A DNA stretch of 64,000 nucleotides, from contig CM046000.1 in the NCBI GenBank assembly GCA_025175895.1, forward strand, positions 94,224,753 through 94,288,752. Reading direction: 5' to 3'. Below the pieces are notes generated by a model. That model saw only the letters and a program-made list of their open reading frames with translations, did not search any database and was not told the DNA's origin. The position numbers and the translations under genes were made by a program. Positions 9,879 to 21,751 of this stretch are shown here, piece after piece. This DNA is from Wurfbainia villosa. Taxonomy: Eukaryota > Streptophyta > Magnoliopsida > Zingiberales > Zingiberaceae. Position 1 is the first letter of the stretch; every line of letters begins with the position of its first letter.

Positions 9879-11282
9879 TGATGCACGCGAATGCGACCTC
9901 AAATCTTACGACGGAGACCGTCGAGGACTCGAAGCGCGGGCTCACACTCAACGCCCGCAAGTGCATGGATGTCGTCAAGTAATAAAAAGATTATCGATCC
10001 CACAGGGACTGAGATTCGAGTACCAATTTGGTAAGTGGAGGTTATTGTTCGGAATTCAAATCTAAGGGTTGTGATTGCGAGGGTTGACGGCGGTCCCAAC
10101 TCAATATGGTGTCACACGGAAGAAGAAAAAAATTAGTTGCGAGTCTTTGGAAGGGATTCTAGGATTTCGATTTCGTTTGTGTGTTGCAGAACACGTTGTC
10201 AATTGGGTTTTGTCTAAGTTTCTAGCTACGGTTTTGTGGAAAGGACATCATACACTCTCCCGATGAACCTTAGCATCTATCGGAAGCTACCTCTACCTTT
10301 ACTAGGTCGACCCCTAGACTTAGGATGGGATAGTTGGTATGAGGATGCCGAATCGATCCCTGCGACGAGTCAAAAATGGGGTGCATTTCCTACTCTTTTT
10401 CCATCCTTCTACCCATGATTACGGGAGATGAGGTCAACCCCTAGGTTCCTCCTTAATTCTCCTAAATTTTAGATACGAGGGCTGTCACCCCTCGTATCAG
10501 CTAGCATAGTAGATAAACAACCAAAACAATAGTTATAGCTCTAAACCAAATGCCAATTGCAAATTTAAATTCAAGAACGAAAAGATATTTGAACCAACAT
10601 ATTCTAACTCAACACAAACTACTCCCTAGTCCTAGAATCGAAGAGTCTACTCCATAAATAAGAGAGGAGAAACACAAAGCACGATCATGTTCGTATAAAT
10701 AATGGAAATTATGTAAAGAACATAAATTATAATGCGATGTGACTCTTCTATCCGGCGTTGAAGTGTAGAATTTGGATCTCCAGCAGCTTTCTTCCTCTTC
10801 GTTGTGGGTTCCCGAAGCTTTTTAGGGCATCGAAGTGCCATCTCGGCCATCGTGCCTCCCCCCTAGGGTTTGGGCATAGCCTCCTTTATATGGACATAAG
10901 CCTGGATCTCCCTAAAACCTAGAAAATAATCGAATCATGTCTGAATCCTGAACCACCACACGACCGTGTGTTTCCACATGGTCAGGCTGTGTATGGCGCC
11001 ATGGTGGCCAACTTCGACCTTGGGACACGACCATGTGTAGCCACACGCCCTGGTCGTGTCCCCTTCTGCATCCAGCTGTAAAATGTCCTTCTTCTACTCC
11101 GAAAGTGCACCATTTTCCCCATGAAATGCTATCCTGCACACAAAAGTACAAAGAGCAGATCTCCAAATCAGAAAATAGGAAATGCATGCAAAACAAAGTA
11201 AAATATGCATGAAACCAACATAAACTAAAATGAAATGTGAGCGAAAACTACTCCTAAAATCCTATATGTTTTGCTCACATCA
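9879..11282 (-). repeat. 5' LTR of element D (1404 bp)
   Basis: On the plus strand it starts TGATGCACGCG and ends GCTCACATCA, giving matched TGATG/CATCA ends. The inner edge is next to the primer-binding site. No second D LTR lies in the window. Inverted GTGTG/CACAC motifs at about 10955-11075 echo those at 7320-7430. Confidence 0.75.
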
Positions 11283-11739
11283 ATTGACTTGTGTGTATTT
11301 TTATACACTTTAGATACTTGTGAGATGTTAAGAAAATGAATTAAGTTCAAGGTGCATAGATGTTGCATCTAGTTAAACTCAAACTCATTTCAATCATAGG
11401 TATAAATCATGAGGAAAGCTAGTATACAAGTCATGTATACTTAGCCCATAAACCATGATTGAAATTAAGGTTTTAAAAACATTTCAAAATCATTTTGAAA
11501 AACCTTGGTGAAGTCTTTCTTTTGATAGCAATCACCATTGATGGAGTTGATACAAAGTAGGGTCAAAACATTAAAATTTTCAATGGTTTTAAACTTTGTG
11601 TCAATCTATCATTTTAATGGGTATTTTATTATAAAATATTTTTTCACCCATAATGATTGATATAAGTATTATACACATGAATTTTCATGATTTTTCATAT
11701 TATGTATAATTACTTATGAATTTTCAAAACTCAATTTAT

Positions 11740-11850
11740 GATTTATGATTTCTGATTTCTGCATATGTAGAAATTAGTCGTCTGCCATGGAGGACAGTCG
11801 ACTGGTGTCAAAGGGTAGTCGATTGGTTGCTGACTGAGTCAATTGCCAAT
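11740..11850 (+). repeat. Internal GTCGAC cluster and hairpin of B1
   Basis: A degenerate GATTTCTG..CAGAAATC-type inverted repeat is followed by several copies of AGTCGACTG or near variants. The same block is present in B2 (29049-29150) and B3 (about 47765-47870). It sits about 650-700 bp before the 3' LTR once the C1 insertion is set aside. Confidence 0.65.
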
Positions 11851-12116
11851 GTTGATTTTGGGTAAACAAAGTTGTTTAGCCCATGTTTCAACAATGTTAG
11901 GCTACCCTAACATTTCCTAACCCTAGGATATGCTTTGGAAAGCATTTGAAGGATGAATAACCATTGGATATGGATTAGGATGGTGTTTAGAGTGAGAATC
12001 AAATTTTAAGGTGTGTGAAAGTTCAAGTTTGAACTTTTTCCTTTAATTTTTATGGTTTAGTGTTCTTATAGGCTTAGGGACTCTTCGAGGACATTGCTGG
12101 TGCAATAGTCAAGGGG

Positions 12117-12121
12117 GAGCA
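12117..12121. repeat. Target site duplication of C1 (GAGCA), left copy
   Basis: GAGCA here and again at 21373-21377 flank element C1 exactly. The sequence on the two sides joins into continuous B-family sequence, as seen intact in B2 near 28780-28800. Confidence 0.9.
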
Positions 12122-13923
12122 TGTTGGACTATCTGAGCCGCAAAAATCATTTTTTTTAAGTTGTGGAAAACTTGGAAGTCGGTTACAGATCCATGCGAAG
12201 ATAAACAAAAATACATGTACGTGTTTAAAAACCTTAGATCTACTTTAGATCTACATGTGAAGAGCTTTACCCTTGATGCGACACCCTTCGCTTATCCCGC
12301 TCGTCCAAACGGCTTGCTAGAACTCGAGAGTGTCAAGTGTACACTCCTCTACAAGTATCCACACGAACAATAGGTGGAGAAGGCAACTTAGAATGTGCTA
12401 GCACTCCAAGAAACCCACGGCAAGAAAGGAAGAGGGAGATCACAAGAGAGGAGGAAGGAAGAAGATGAAGTTAATACACTTAACTTCACACTAATGCACT
12501 CACATAATAGTGCCCGACCACTACATGGAAGTTATATACTTACATGTAATACCAAGAGCCATGGCTCTTGGTCTCCTTCATGAGGTGTCACCCCATGATG
12601 TGTCCATGATGATGTGGAACATCATCATTGGCCGGTCCATGCCAAGTCATTATGACATGACATTTGGTCAAGTCAAACTTGACCATTCATCTTCCCTCTC
12701 AAGTCAAGTCAAACTAGACCTCTTATCTCCCATGGTTGATCAAATCCAATCATTTGATTCAAGTCAATATAATTTAATGAATCTCTATTCATTAGTTTAA
12801 ATTGACTCGATGAATCAAATCTAAATTAGACTCATTCAACACTTGAATAAAATTGAGTCCAACTCAATTAGTTTAATTTGGATTACTCTTAATCCAATTT
12901 GGTTCATCACATGAACCTAATCCTCATGGTCCATTATATGAACCTAATCTTCATCTAATTGCCCTTTGTATGTGACCCTATAGGTTCTTGTAACGTTGGC
13001 AATGCTCCTAAACCGATTTAGAAACATAAGCAGTGAGTGGTATCTAGAAACACATCATTGCTACCCAAGTTACAAGAATGTTAAGATCCAACATCACCTT
13101 TGTGACTACTAATTGTGACTCTCACAATATGTGACAATGCCCCTCTATCCTTGACATCTAGATTGACCAATTGAGGCATAGACCGTGTCATCCTCTGTAC
13201 AATCTATATCTTGAACTCCAAGTAGACTCACACTAATCAAATGAGCTCAATATCTCATATTGACTCATTTGGGCATGGCCATGCACTTAGTGGTCTCACT
13301 CTATCAAGAATCATGATGTCACTCCCGTCATATAGGAGGGATAGATCCCATCTACATCACTCACATCCCTCTGCATAATTTGTTACATACCCAGTAATCG
13401 CCTTTATAGTCCACCCATTTACGGGTGACGTTTGACGAAGCCAAAGTATGCAACTCCTTATGTAGGGAACCTTGGTGACTTTAGGTCTAAGGACTAATAG
13501 TCATACTAATAGTCACATGAGAAAGTATATGACACTCATATAACGATCCATGATACTTTCTCATGGCGGGTCATTCAGTATACATTCTCCAATGCATACT
13601 CATGTATTAACTTGATATCTCATATCCATGACTAGTGAGATCATGTCATCGAGTTGACCTATATGCTAGTCTCTTCGCATTAACATTGTCCCTGAATGTT
13701 AATACTTGACTAGGAATGATTAAGAGTAGTGTTCTCTATATCATCTTATTATTGATTCAACCAATCGATTGATATAGATAAGAACCTTCTACTCAAGGAC
13801 ATTATCATACTTAGTTATTTGGCACCAATACAAGTAAGTATAATAACCATAAAGAAATGCCTTTATAAATAGGAATATGATACAACAATCATCACATGAT
13901 TGACTCTAGGGCTTTCACTAACA
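12122..13923 (-). repeat. 3' LTR of C1 (1802 bp)
   Basis: Plus strand TGTTGGACTATC to TTTCACTAACA. It is closely similar to the right LTR at 19559-21372 and to C2 at 52107-53932. Against the right LTR many differences are C-to-T or G-to-A, for example in the first 80 bp. This is typical of decay of methylated cytosines. Confidence 0.93.
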
Positions 13924-13934
13924 ATCTCCCACTA
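13924..13934 (-). promoter_or_regulatory. Polypurine tract of C1
   Basis: The plus strand ATCTCCCACTA is AGTGGGAGAT on the element strand, directly next to the LTR. A uses a closely similar AGTGGGAG tract. Confidence 0.8.
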
Positions 13935-13943
13935 GCACTAGTG

Positions 13944-14393
13944 TCAATCATTGTAGTATCTAATACCCAATGACCTAGTGTGACCATCATACTTTTTCAA
14001 TGCCAAAGCCTTGGTCAAGGGATCTATGACGTTAGCCTCTGTGGGTACTATACAAATCTTCACATCTCTTCTATCGATAATCTCTCGAATGAGATGGAAG
14101 CACCGTAGTATGTGTTTGGTTCGCTGGTGTGAGCGATGTTCCTTAGCCTGCACAATCGCTCCATTGTTGTCACAATAGAGCTCTATAGGATCTGCTATGC
14201 TAGGAACCACTCCAAGCTCAGTAATGAACTTGTGGATCTAAACTGCCTCCTTTGCTACCTCTGATGCAACAATATACTCAGCCTCTGTTGTAGAATCAAC
14301 AACTGTGTCCTGCTTCGAACTCTTCTAGCTTACAGCGGCACCATTCAAGCAAAACATGAACCCTGACTGTGATCTATAATCATCCTGGTCAGT
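13944..14393 (-). pseudogene. RNase H of element C1
   Basis: The C-terminal domain of Pol, which removes the RNA strand after copying. The open piece 13944-14210 has YCDNNGAIVQAKEHRSHQ, IVPTEANVIDPLTKALA and the LGIRYYND end, just before the polypurine tract. 14211-14393 continues in the same frame with several stops; it covers the part normally reading STTEAEYIA. Confidence 0.87.
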
Positions 14394-15476
14394 TTAGAAG
14401 CTGGCATCATTGTAACCCTTTACAGCTAGCTCCTTATCGCCTCCAAATATCAAGAAATATTCTTTAGTCCTTCTCAAGTACTTAAGAATATTCTTGATTG
14501 CTATCCAGTGATGCTCACTTGGATATGACTGGTATCTACTTGTCATGCTCAAAACATACGAGACATCAGGATGAGTACATAGCATGGCATACATAATAGA
14601 TCCTATGGCCGATGCATAAGGGATCTTATCCATGCGGTCTCTCTCCTCTCTAGAAGAGGGACTATGAATCTTCGAAAAACTCACACCATGTGACATCGGT
14701 AGAAGTCCCTTCTTAGAATTTTGCATGGCAAACCGTAGTAATACCGTGTCAATATATGTACTCTGACTTAGGCCAAGAAATCTCTTAGATCTATCTCTAT
14801 AGATCTTGATGCCTAGAATACAGGCTGCTTCACCTAAGTGCTTCATTGAGAAGCATGTCCCTAGCCAAGTCTTCACATACTGTAGCGAAGGGATGTAATT
14901 CCCAATGAGTAGTATGTCATCCACATACAATACAAGGAAGACAACTGTGTTTCCATTAACCCTCTTGTAGACATAGGGTTCATCTTCATTCTTGATGAAA
15001 CTAAACTATTTGATCGCATCATTGAATCGAAGATTCCAGCTCCGAGAAGCTTGCTTTAGCCCATAAATGGACCTTTGCTGCTTGCATACTTTGCCAGTAT
15101 GCCGTGGATCTACAAAACCCTCAGGTTGTGTCATGTACACATCCTCGAGCAAGTTTTCATTCAGAAATACAGTTTTGACATCCATCTGCCAGATCTCATA
15201 ATCGTGGTAGGCTGTAATAGCTAGCATGATTCGAATAGACTTAAACATCGCAACTAGAGAAAAGGTTTCATCATAGTCAATACCATGAATTTGCTTGAAA
15301 CTTTTAGCCACCAATCGACCCTTATAGGTATGCGTAAGTCCATCCATGTCAGTCTTTCTCTTAAAGACTCACTTACACCTAATGGGTTTGATGCCTTCAG
15401 GTGGATCAACCAAAGTTCATACTTGGTTGGTGTACATGGATTCCATCTCGGATCTCATGGCCTCTAGCCATTTCTA
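14394..15476 (-). pseudogene. Reverse transcriptase of element C1
   Basis: Two main open pieces, 15006-15347 and 14394-14930, are in one frame. They contain DYDETFSLVA, QMDVKTVFLNENLLEDVYM, KQQRSIYGLKQASRSWN, the YVDD active site at 14916-14927, and YASAIGSIMYAMLCTHPDV. A stop pair near 15000 separates the pieces. All catalytic Asp residues of the RT core that I can place are kept, so the loss is from stops only. Confidence 0.9.
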
Positions 15477-16097
15477 AGAATCTGGGCTCATCACAGCTTC
15501 CTGATAGGAGGTAGGCTCATTCTCAATGAGCATAATGTCATCATGGTCAGACAAGAGAAATGAGTATCTCTCAGGCTGACGACGTACCCTATTAAACCTG
15601 CAAAGAGGTAGGTCTACCTGAATAGGTTGTTGTTCCACAACTCTTTGTGTAACAATCTCATCACCCACAACACTTTGTGGTTCCTATTCAACCTCCATCA
15701 AGACCTCAGTGCTATGGTTTTTATCTTGAATTTCTTCAAGATCGAATGTACTCCCACTAGTTTTTCTAGAAACAAAATTTCTATCTAGAAATACCCCAGT
15801 CTTTGCCACAAACACTTTGTGCTGACTGAAAATATAGAAGTAATATCCCTTCATTTCCTTAGGATATCTAACAAAATAGCACTTATCAGATTTGGGTCTC
15901 AGTTTATCTGAGACTTGACGTCGAACGTAAGCCTCACAACCCCAAATCCTCACGAAAGATATCTTGGGATTTTTCCCTATCCATATCATATATGGTGTCT
16001 TTATCATAGCTTTCGATGGAACACGGTTAAGTGTGAAGGCTGTTGAGTCTAGAGCATATCCCCAAAAGGATATAGGAAGATCTGTGTGACTCATCAT
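15474..16097 (-). pseudogene. Integrase end and linker of element C1
   Basis: Open pieces 15684-16097 and 15474-15668 are in the same frame. They hold the integrase C-terminal tail (FWGYALDSTAFTLNRVPSK, RIWGCEAYVRRQVSDKLRPK) and an acidic linker up to the start of RT. Confidence 0.82.
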
Positions 16098-16247
16098 AGA
16101 TCATACCATATCTAATAGGGTACGATTCCTCCTTTCAGATACACCATTCCACTGTGGTGTTCCAGGAGGAGTGAGTTGGGATAGAATCCCACACTCAGCT
16201 AGATAGTCACGAAACTCATGGCTAAGGTATTCACCACCTCGATCTAA

Positions 16248-16988
16248 TCAAAGTATCTTAATACTCTTGCCAAGCTGGTTTTGTACTTCATTCTTGAATT
16301 CTTTGAACTTTTCAAAGGATTCTGACTTATGTGTCATCAGATACACATAACCATATTTACTGAAGTCATCAGTAAATGTAATGAAGTACCTATAATTACC
16401 TCTAGCAGCAACATTGAAAGGACCACATACATCACTATGTATAAGTCCTAACAAGTCTGTTGCTCTTTCACTGTGTCCACTAAAGGGAGTCTTGGTCATC
16501 TTGCCTAGAAGGCAATACTCGCATGTCTCATATGATTCAAAATCAAATGAGTCCAGCAACCCATCCTTATGGAGCTGGGATAAGCGACTCTCATTTATGT
16601 GACCTAAGCGACAATGCCAGAGATAGGTTTGGTTCAACTCATTTGACTTGAACCTTTTGGTACTTATGTTATAGATGAGGCTCTCTAAGTCTAGAATGTA
16701 GAGTCCGTTCATTAAAGGTGCACTACAATAGAACATATCATTTAAATAGACTGAACAATATTTATTCTTTATTATAAATGAAAAGCCTTTCTTGTCTAAA
16801 TAAGAAACTGAAATTATGTTCTTAGTCAGAGCAGACATATAACAACATTCATCTAATTCTAGTACAAACCTAGAGGGCAGAGATAGAAAATAAGTTTCTA
16901 CAGCAATAGCAGCAACCCTTGCTCCATTGCCTACTCGTAGGTCCACCTCGCCCTTCGTCAATGCCCTGCTATTTCTCAGCGCCCGCAC
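16248..16988 (-). pseudogene. Pre-integrase and integrase core of element C1
   Basis: The zinc region WHCRLGHINESRL with CEYCLLGK is complete (HHCC). First and second catalytic Asp are seen in IHSDVCGPF and FTDDFSKYG. The stop at 16245-16247 falls where copia has KILRSDRGGEY, before the catalytic Glu. 16098-16247 holds degraded sequence including the LTPPGTPQWNGVSERR region with further stops. Confidence 0.87.
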
Positions 16989-17860
16989 ATTAGTACAAAT
17001 GTGAGATGCACATCTGGTATCTAATACCCATGATGAAGAAATAGATAGATTGACTTCTATGACATATATACCTAAAGTAGAAGTCTCACTTCTCTTATTT
17101 TTAAGATCTTCCAGGTATGCTTTGCAGTTACGCTTCTAGTGTCCAGCTTCCTTACAGTGGAAGCAAGTCCCTTCCTTGGCCACCCCTCCTTTTGGTTTCA
17201 GTGTCTTGCCTTTGCCCTTGGCTTGGGACTTTCCCTTGCCTTTAGGCTTGTCCTTGCCTTTCTTCTTTTGCACCATCAAAATGGAGTCAGGTTTTCCCTT
17301 CTTAAGGTTTAGCTCAGCAGTTCTCAACATGCTAAGCATCTCAGGCAGTGGCTTATCAATTTCATTCATGTTGTAATTCATGACAAATTGATTGTAGCTT
17401 TGTGGCAAAGATTGCAAGATCAAGTCAGTGGCCAACTCTTAGCCAAGTGGGAATCCCAACCTCTGTAGGTTCTCTATGTACCCTATCATCTTGAGTACAT
17501 ATGGACCAACGGGAGTCCTATCTTGCATCTTGGACTAAAACAATGCCTTAGAGATCTCGTATCTCTCGTGCCTTGCTTGTCCTTGATACAGTTGACGAAG
17601 ATGTTCAACCATATCAAAAGCATTCATAAACTCGTGTTGCTTCTAAAGCTCAGAGTTCATGGTCGCGAGCATGAGGCATGATACATATAATGAATCATCT
17701 TGATGCTTCTTGTAAGCATCTCGGTTAGGCAAAGGTGCGGAATGGCGGTGCTTCGGAATGTTTCTTTCTTGGTGAGAACGATTCTCGATTCTGTACATCA
17801 GAAATTAGCTCCATTGAGCGTGTCCTTCTCAAGGACAGAACGCAAGGAGAGAGTGTTCAT
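16989..17860 (-). pseudogene. Gag and protease active site of element C1
   Basis: The likely start is ATG at 17858-17860, giving MNTLSLRSVLEKDTLNGANF, the typical copia Gag start. A short deletion follows and the frame changes before 17435. The open piece 17136-17435 has LPQSYNQFVMNYNMNE, a Lys/Gly-rich segment, and the knuckle start CFHCKEAGH. A TAG replaces the codon after that His, in the knuckle. Just downstream the protease site reads SWVLDTRCASHIC, so the Gly of DTG has become Arg. Both point to a dead copy. Confidence 0.83.
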
Positions 17861-18672
17861 GTTTTTCTACATGACAATCTACAACATAAACAATGCAGAA
17901 AGTAAATATCATATTCCATTTATCATTTAATTAGGCCTTTAATTAAATGATGCTCTCACTGAATTATAGGACTTTTGTAGAATCGAGTCATGGATGTGGT
18001 CAAACCACATTACTAGATTCATACAAACTAGCTATAATTCTCACGGGACAAGATCCACATCATACTACGCCTTGAGTTAGCTTTGGCTAAATCACCCAAG
18101 ACTTAGTATGATCGGTAGGTAACAAATTACCTATTACATCTCTATGCAACTCTTGTTTATAGGATTAAGATCCACATTTACAAAGTACCTTGAGTTAGCT
18201 TTGGCTAAATCGCCCAAGATTTAGTGTAAATGTAATCTTATCCTACCTTTCCAACGGTTGGAATATGTCTATAGTTTTACTCGATCCAATTGAGTTAACT
18301 AGTTTTACTCAATCTAATTGAGCTTATTCTCACCCAAGCTGTGATAGGCGGGACCAAGATTGTCCCTCCGCACCCTACCAAGATAATATGTGTTTCTCTA
18401 CTTTGGCAGATTCAACAACAACAAATGATCGAGGTAGTGATGGGTATCAAAACTTGGTAGGCATTTTCGAGTTGATTCCATTAAGATCTAATCCAATCGT
18501 AAATGTGTATCATATACGCATTAAGGTCTTAATTACCCTATACTAGCATGCATCACATATATACAAGCAAAATATACTAGCATGCATCATATACATACAA
18601 GCAAAATATCCTAGCATGCATCATATACATACAAGCAAAATTTATTAGCATGCATCTCATACATACAAGCAA

Positions 18673-18741
<69 letters not shown>

Positions 18742-19542
18742 TAGCAAGCAAAATTGTGATGAGATCATGGCCCTACTACGATCTTCTCAAGCCAATGAGA
18801 AGATCGAACGGTCAACCTAGGGTTATCGGCTTCTCCAAGCGCCTCCTTTGATCGCCATGTGTCGTCGGCGCCCTCCTCGTAACTCCGTCTACTAGTGGAC
18901 CTTCCACCGTTTCATTTCGTACATTACAAACATGAAACTCGAGTTACATTCAAGTCTAAAACTATTTACAACAGGAATATTAAAAAGAGAGGCACGACAC
19001 GCAGGTCACATACATTATACAATATGCACAACACAAAAACAGCGCGCAAGCCGTATTATGAATTACTACATATTTTTGTCTAATCACATTGGGGTTCTAG
19101 GGCCATGGCCATCACAGTATTATACATAATTCTAAATTATGTATTTTACAGAAATTTCTATAATTTTTCCGTTTTTTTTCAATTTTATGAGTCACATCTC
19201 TGTAACGGTCCCGCTAAGTGATTTCCGGGCGCGATAGCGGGACAATGCCCCTTGCGGGATTAGGGGCAGCACCCCTACTCGCAAAATGAATCTCGCAAGT
19301 GTCCCATATTGATCTTATAGTGCCTTAAGTCGCTGTCCCAAAAATCTAGAGCGAGAATTCGCCGTCTCGGAGAGTTTTTCTCGGTGGTTGAAGCCTACAA
19401 GTGTCCCAACACTTGTTGCTTCGACTCTTCAAGAAAAATACTCAAAAAAATCTATAAAATAGGAAATTTACAGAAACTTACAGATCTGTAATTTTTATAT
19501 CTAATACAAAAATTACAAAATTAACACATACATACTTCGCAC
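17861..19542 (-). other. Untranslated leader of C1
   Basis: About 1.7 kb lies between the primer-binding site and gag. No gene is supported. A 32-base motif beginning CCTTGAGTTAGCTTTGGCTA is present twice, at 18070-18101 and 18188-18219. It also holds a 34-bp tandem repeat and a TA microsatellite (next entry). Confidence 0.75.
18543..18739. repeat. 34-bp tandem repeat and (TA)n microsatellite in the C1 leader
   Basis: Four copies of a 34-bp unit, containing CTAGCATGCATCATATACAT, start at 18543, 18577, 18611 and 18645. A pure TA run of about 61 bases follows (18679-18739), then CCTAGCA again. The TA run looks like an expansion of the AT-rich part of one unit. Confidence 0.88.
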
Positions 19543-19558
19543 GTGGCTCTGATACCAC
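19543..19558 (-). promoter_or_regulatory. Primer-binding site of C1
   Basis: On the element strand it reads GTGGTATCAGAGCCAC, the copia site pairing with initiator tRNA-Met. It lies directly beside the LTR. Confidence 0.85.
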
Positions 19559-21372
19559 TGTTGAACTATCCGAGCTGTAAAAACCATTTTTTGCGTTGCG
19601 GAAACCTCGGAAGTCGGCCACGGATCCGTGCGAAGATAAACAAAAATATATGTACGTGTTTAAAAACCTTAGATCTACTTTAGATCTACATGTGAAGAGC
19701 TTTACCCTTGATGTGACGCCCTTCACTTATCCCGCTCGTCCAAACGGCTTGCCGGAACTCGAGAGTGTCAAGTGTACACTCCTCTACAAGTATCCACATG
19801 AATAATAGGTGGAGAAGGAAACTTAGAATGTGCTAGCACTCCAAGAAACCCACGGCAAGAAAGGAAGAGGGAGATCACAAGAGAGGAGGAAGGAAGAAGT
19901 TGAAGTTAATACACTTAACTTCACACTAATGCACTCACATAATAGTGGTCGGCCACTACATGGAAGTTATATACTTGCATGTAATACCAAGAGCCATGGC
20001 TATTGGTCTCCTTCATGAGGTGGCACCCCATGATGTTTCCATGATGATGTTGAACATCATCATTGGCCGGTCCATGCCAAGTCATCATGACATGACATTT
20101 GGTCAAGTCAAACTTGACCATTCATCTTCCCTCTCAAGTCAAGTCAAACTTGACCTCTTATCTCCCATGGTTGATCAAATCCAACCATTTGATTCAAGTC
20201 AATATAATTTAATGAATCTCTATTCATTAGTTTAAATTGACTCGATGAATCAAATCTAAATTAGACTCATTCAACACTTGAATAAAATTGAGTTCAACTC
20301 AATTAGTCTAATTTGGATTACTCTTAATCCAATTTGGTTAATCACATGAACCTAATCCTCATGGTCCATCATATGAACCTAATCTCCATCTAATTTCCCT
20401 TTGTGTGTGACTCTATAGGTTCTTGTAACGTTGGAAATGCTCCTAAACCGATTTAAAAACATAAGCAATGAGCGGTATCTAACAACACATCATTGCTACC
20501 CAAGTTACAAGAATGTTGAGATCTAACATCACTTTTGTGACTACTAATTGTGACTCTCACAATATGTGACAATGTCCCTCTATCCTTGACATCTAGATTG
20601 ACCAATTAAGACATAGACTGTGTCATCCTCTGTACAATCTATATCTTGAACTCCAAGTAGACTCACTCTAATCAAATGAGCTCAATATCTCATATTGACT
20701 CATTTGGGCATGGCCATGAACTTAGTGGTCTCACTCTATCAAGAATCATGATGTCACTCCCGTCATATAGGAGGGATAGATCTCATCTACATCACTCACA
20801 TCCCTCTGCATAATTTGTTACATACCCAGTAATCGCCTTTATAGTCCACCCATTTACGGGTGACGTTTGACAAAGCCAAAGTATGCAACTCCTTATGTAG
20901 GGAACCATGGTGACTTTAGGTCCAAGGACTAATAGTCATACTAATAGTCACATGAGAAAGTATATGACACTCATATAACGATCCATGATACTTTCTCATG
21001 GTGGGTCATTCAGTATATATTCTCCAATGCATACCCATGTATCAACTTGATATCTCATATCCATGACTTGTGAGATCAAGTCATTGAGTTGACCTACATG
21101 TTAGTCTCTTTGCATTAACATTGTCCCTGAATGTTAATACTTGACTAGGAATGATTAAGAGTAGTGTTCCCTATATCATCTCATTATCGATTCAACCAAT
21201 CGATTGATATAGATAAGAACCTTCTACTCAAGGACGTTATCATACTTAGTTATTTGGCACCAATACAAGTAAGTATAATAACCATGAAGAAATGCCTTTA
21301 TAAATAGGAATATGATACAACAAAGTCCATACAACAATCATCACATGATTGACTCTAGGGCTTTCACTAATA
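19559..21372 (-). repeat. 5' LTR of C1 (1814 bp)
   Basis: Plus strand TGTTGAACTATCC to TTCACTAATA. The last CA has become TA by a C-to-T change. The GAGCA duplication follows at 21373-21377. It keeps more CpG sites than the left LTR. Confidence 0.92.
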
Positions 21373-21377
21373 GAGCA

Positions 21378-21751
21378 AGCCTTTAGAGTGAGGTTATCCA
21401 TCATGGGATGATGAATGTGTTCTTCCTCATAAGGGGAAGAATTTGGATAATTGGGAGAATTGGAGAAGTGAGGATTGTCTCTCATTTAGTGATATGCGAT
21501 TTATCACTAGGAAGAGTGAAGGCATCCTAGATGTGTAGACCAAAGGGGAGAATTTAAGATCTCATTGGTATATGTCACATTAATACCCTTGGGGAGAGCC
21601 TTTTTGATGTATGTCAAAAAGGGGGAGAATTTGAGATTGCCCAATTGGGAGAATTGGGAGATTTTAGATTAGATTGAGTTAGGTGGTCTAACTCAAAGGT
21701 TTTGTGGTTTAAGATTTTTGTGGGTTTTGTCAAACATAAAAAGGGGGAGAT
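21378..21751 (+). mobile_element. B1 internal sequence, second part, with multiple polypurine tracts
   Basis: Continues B1 after C1. It has several purine tracts of the AAGGGGGAGA type near 21431, 21550, 21610 and 21740, the last directly before the LTR. The same set, in reverse, is seen in B2 (28411-28800). No gene. Confidence 0.8.

Larger units (their letters stand above)
7304..11282 (-). mobile_element. Ty3-type element D (Athila-like Gag), left end lost
   Basis: A minus-strand element with its 5' LTR at the right (9879-11282), a primer-binding site like the tRNA-Asp class, then gag and protease. No reverse transcriptase, RNase H or integrase is seen before the element is cut by A1 at 7303. 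Either the rest lies left of A1, off the window, or D is a gag-protease-only form. The right end abuts internal sequence of B1 at 11283, matching uninterrupted B3 sequence near 47313, so D inserted in B1. Confidence 0.78.
11283..12121 (+). mobile_element. B1 internal sequence, first part
   Basis: A non-coding 3' internal region of a B-family element. It lines up with 47313-48119 of B3 and, in reverse, with about 28800-29600 of B2. It is bounded on the left by D and on the right by C1. No open frame is supported. The 5' half of B1 is off the window to the left. Confidence 0.8.
12122..21372 (-). mobile_element. Full-length Ty1/copia element C1, minus strand
   Basis: A complete 9.25-kb insertion: LTR 12122-13923, polypurine tract, RNase H, RT, integrase, protease, Gag, leader, primer-binding site, LTR 19559-21372, with a 5-bp target duplication GAGCA. 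Read on the minus strand the order is copia. The LTR has features of the Angela/BARE type, such as the box GGGTGGACTATAAAGG. From 17435 down to 13944 all open pieces are in a single frame, so decay there is by stop-forming base changes, not frameshifts. It is inserted in B1. Confidence 0.93.
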
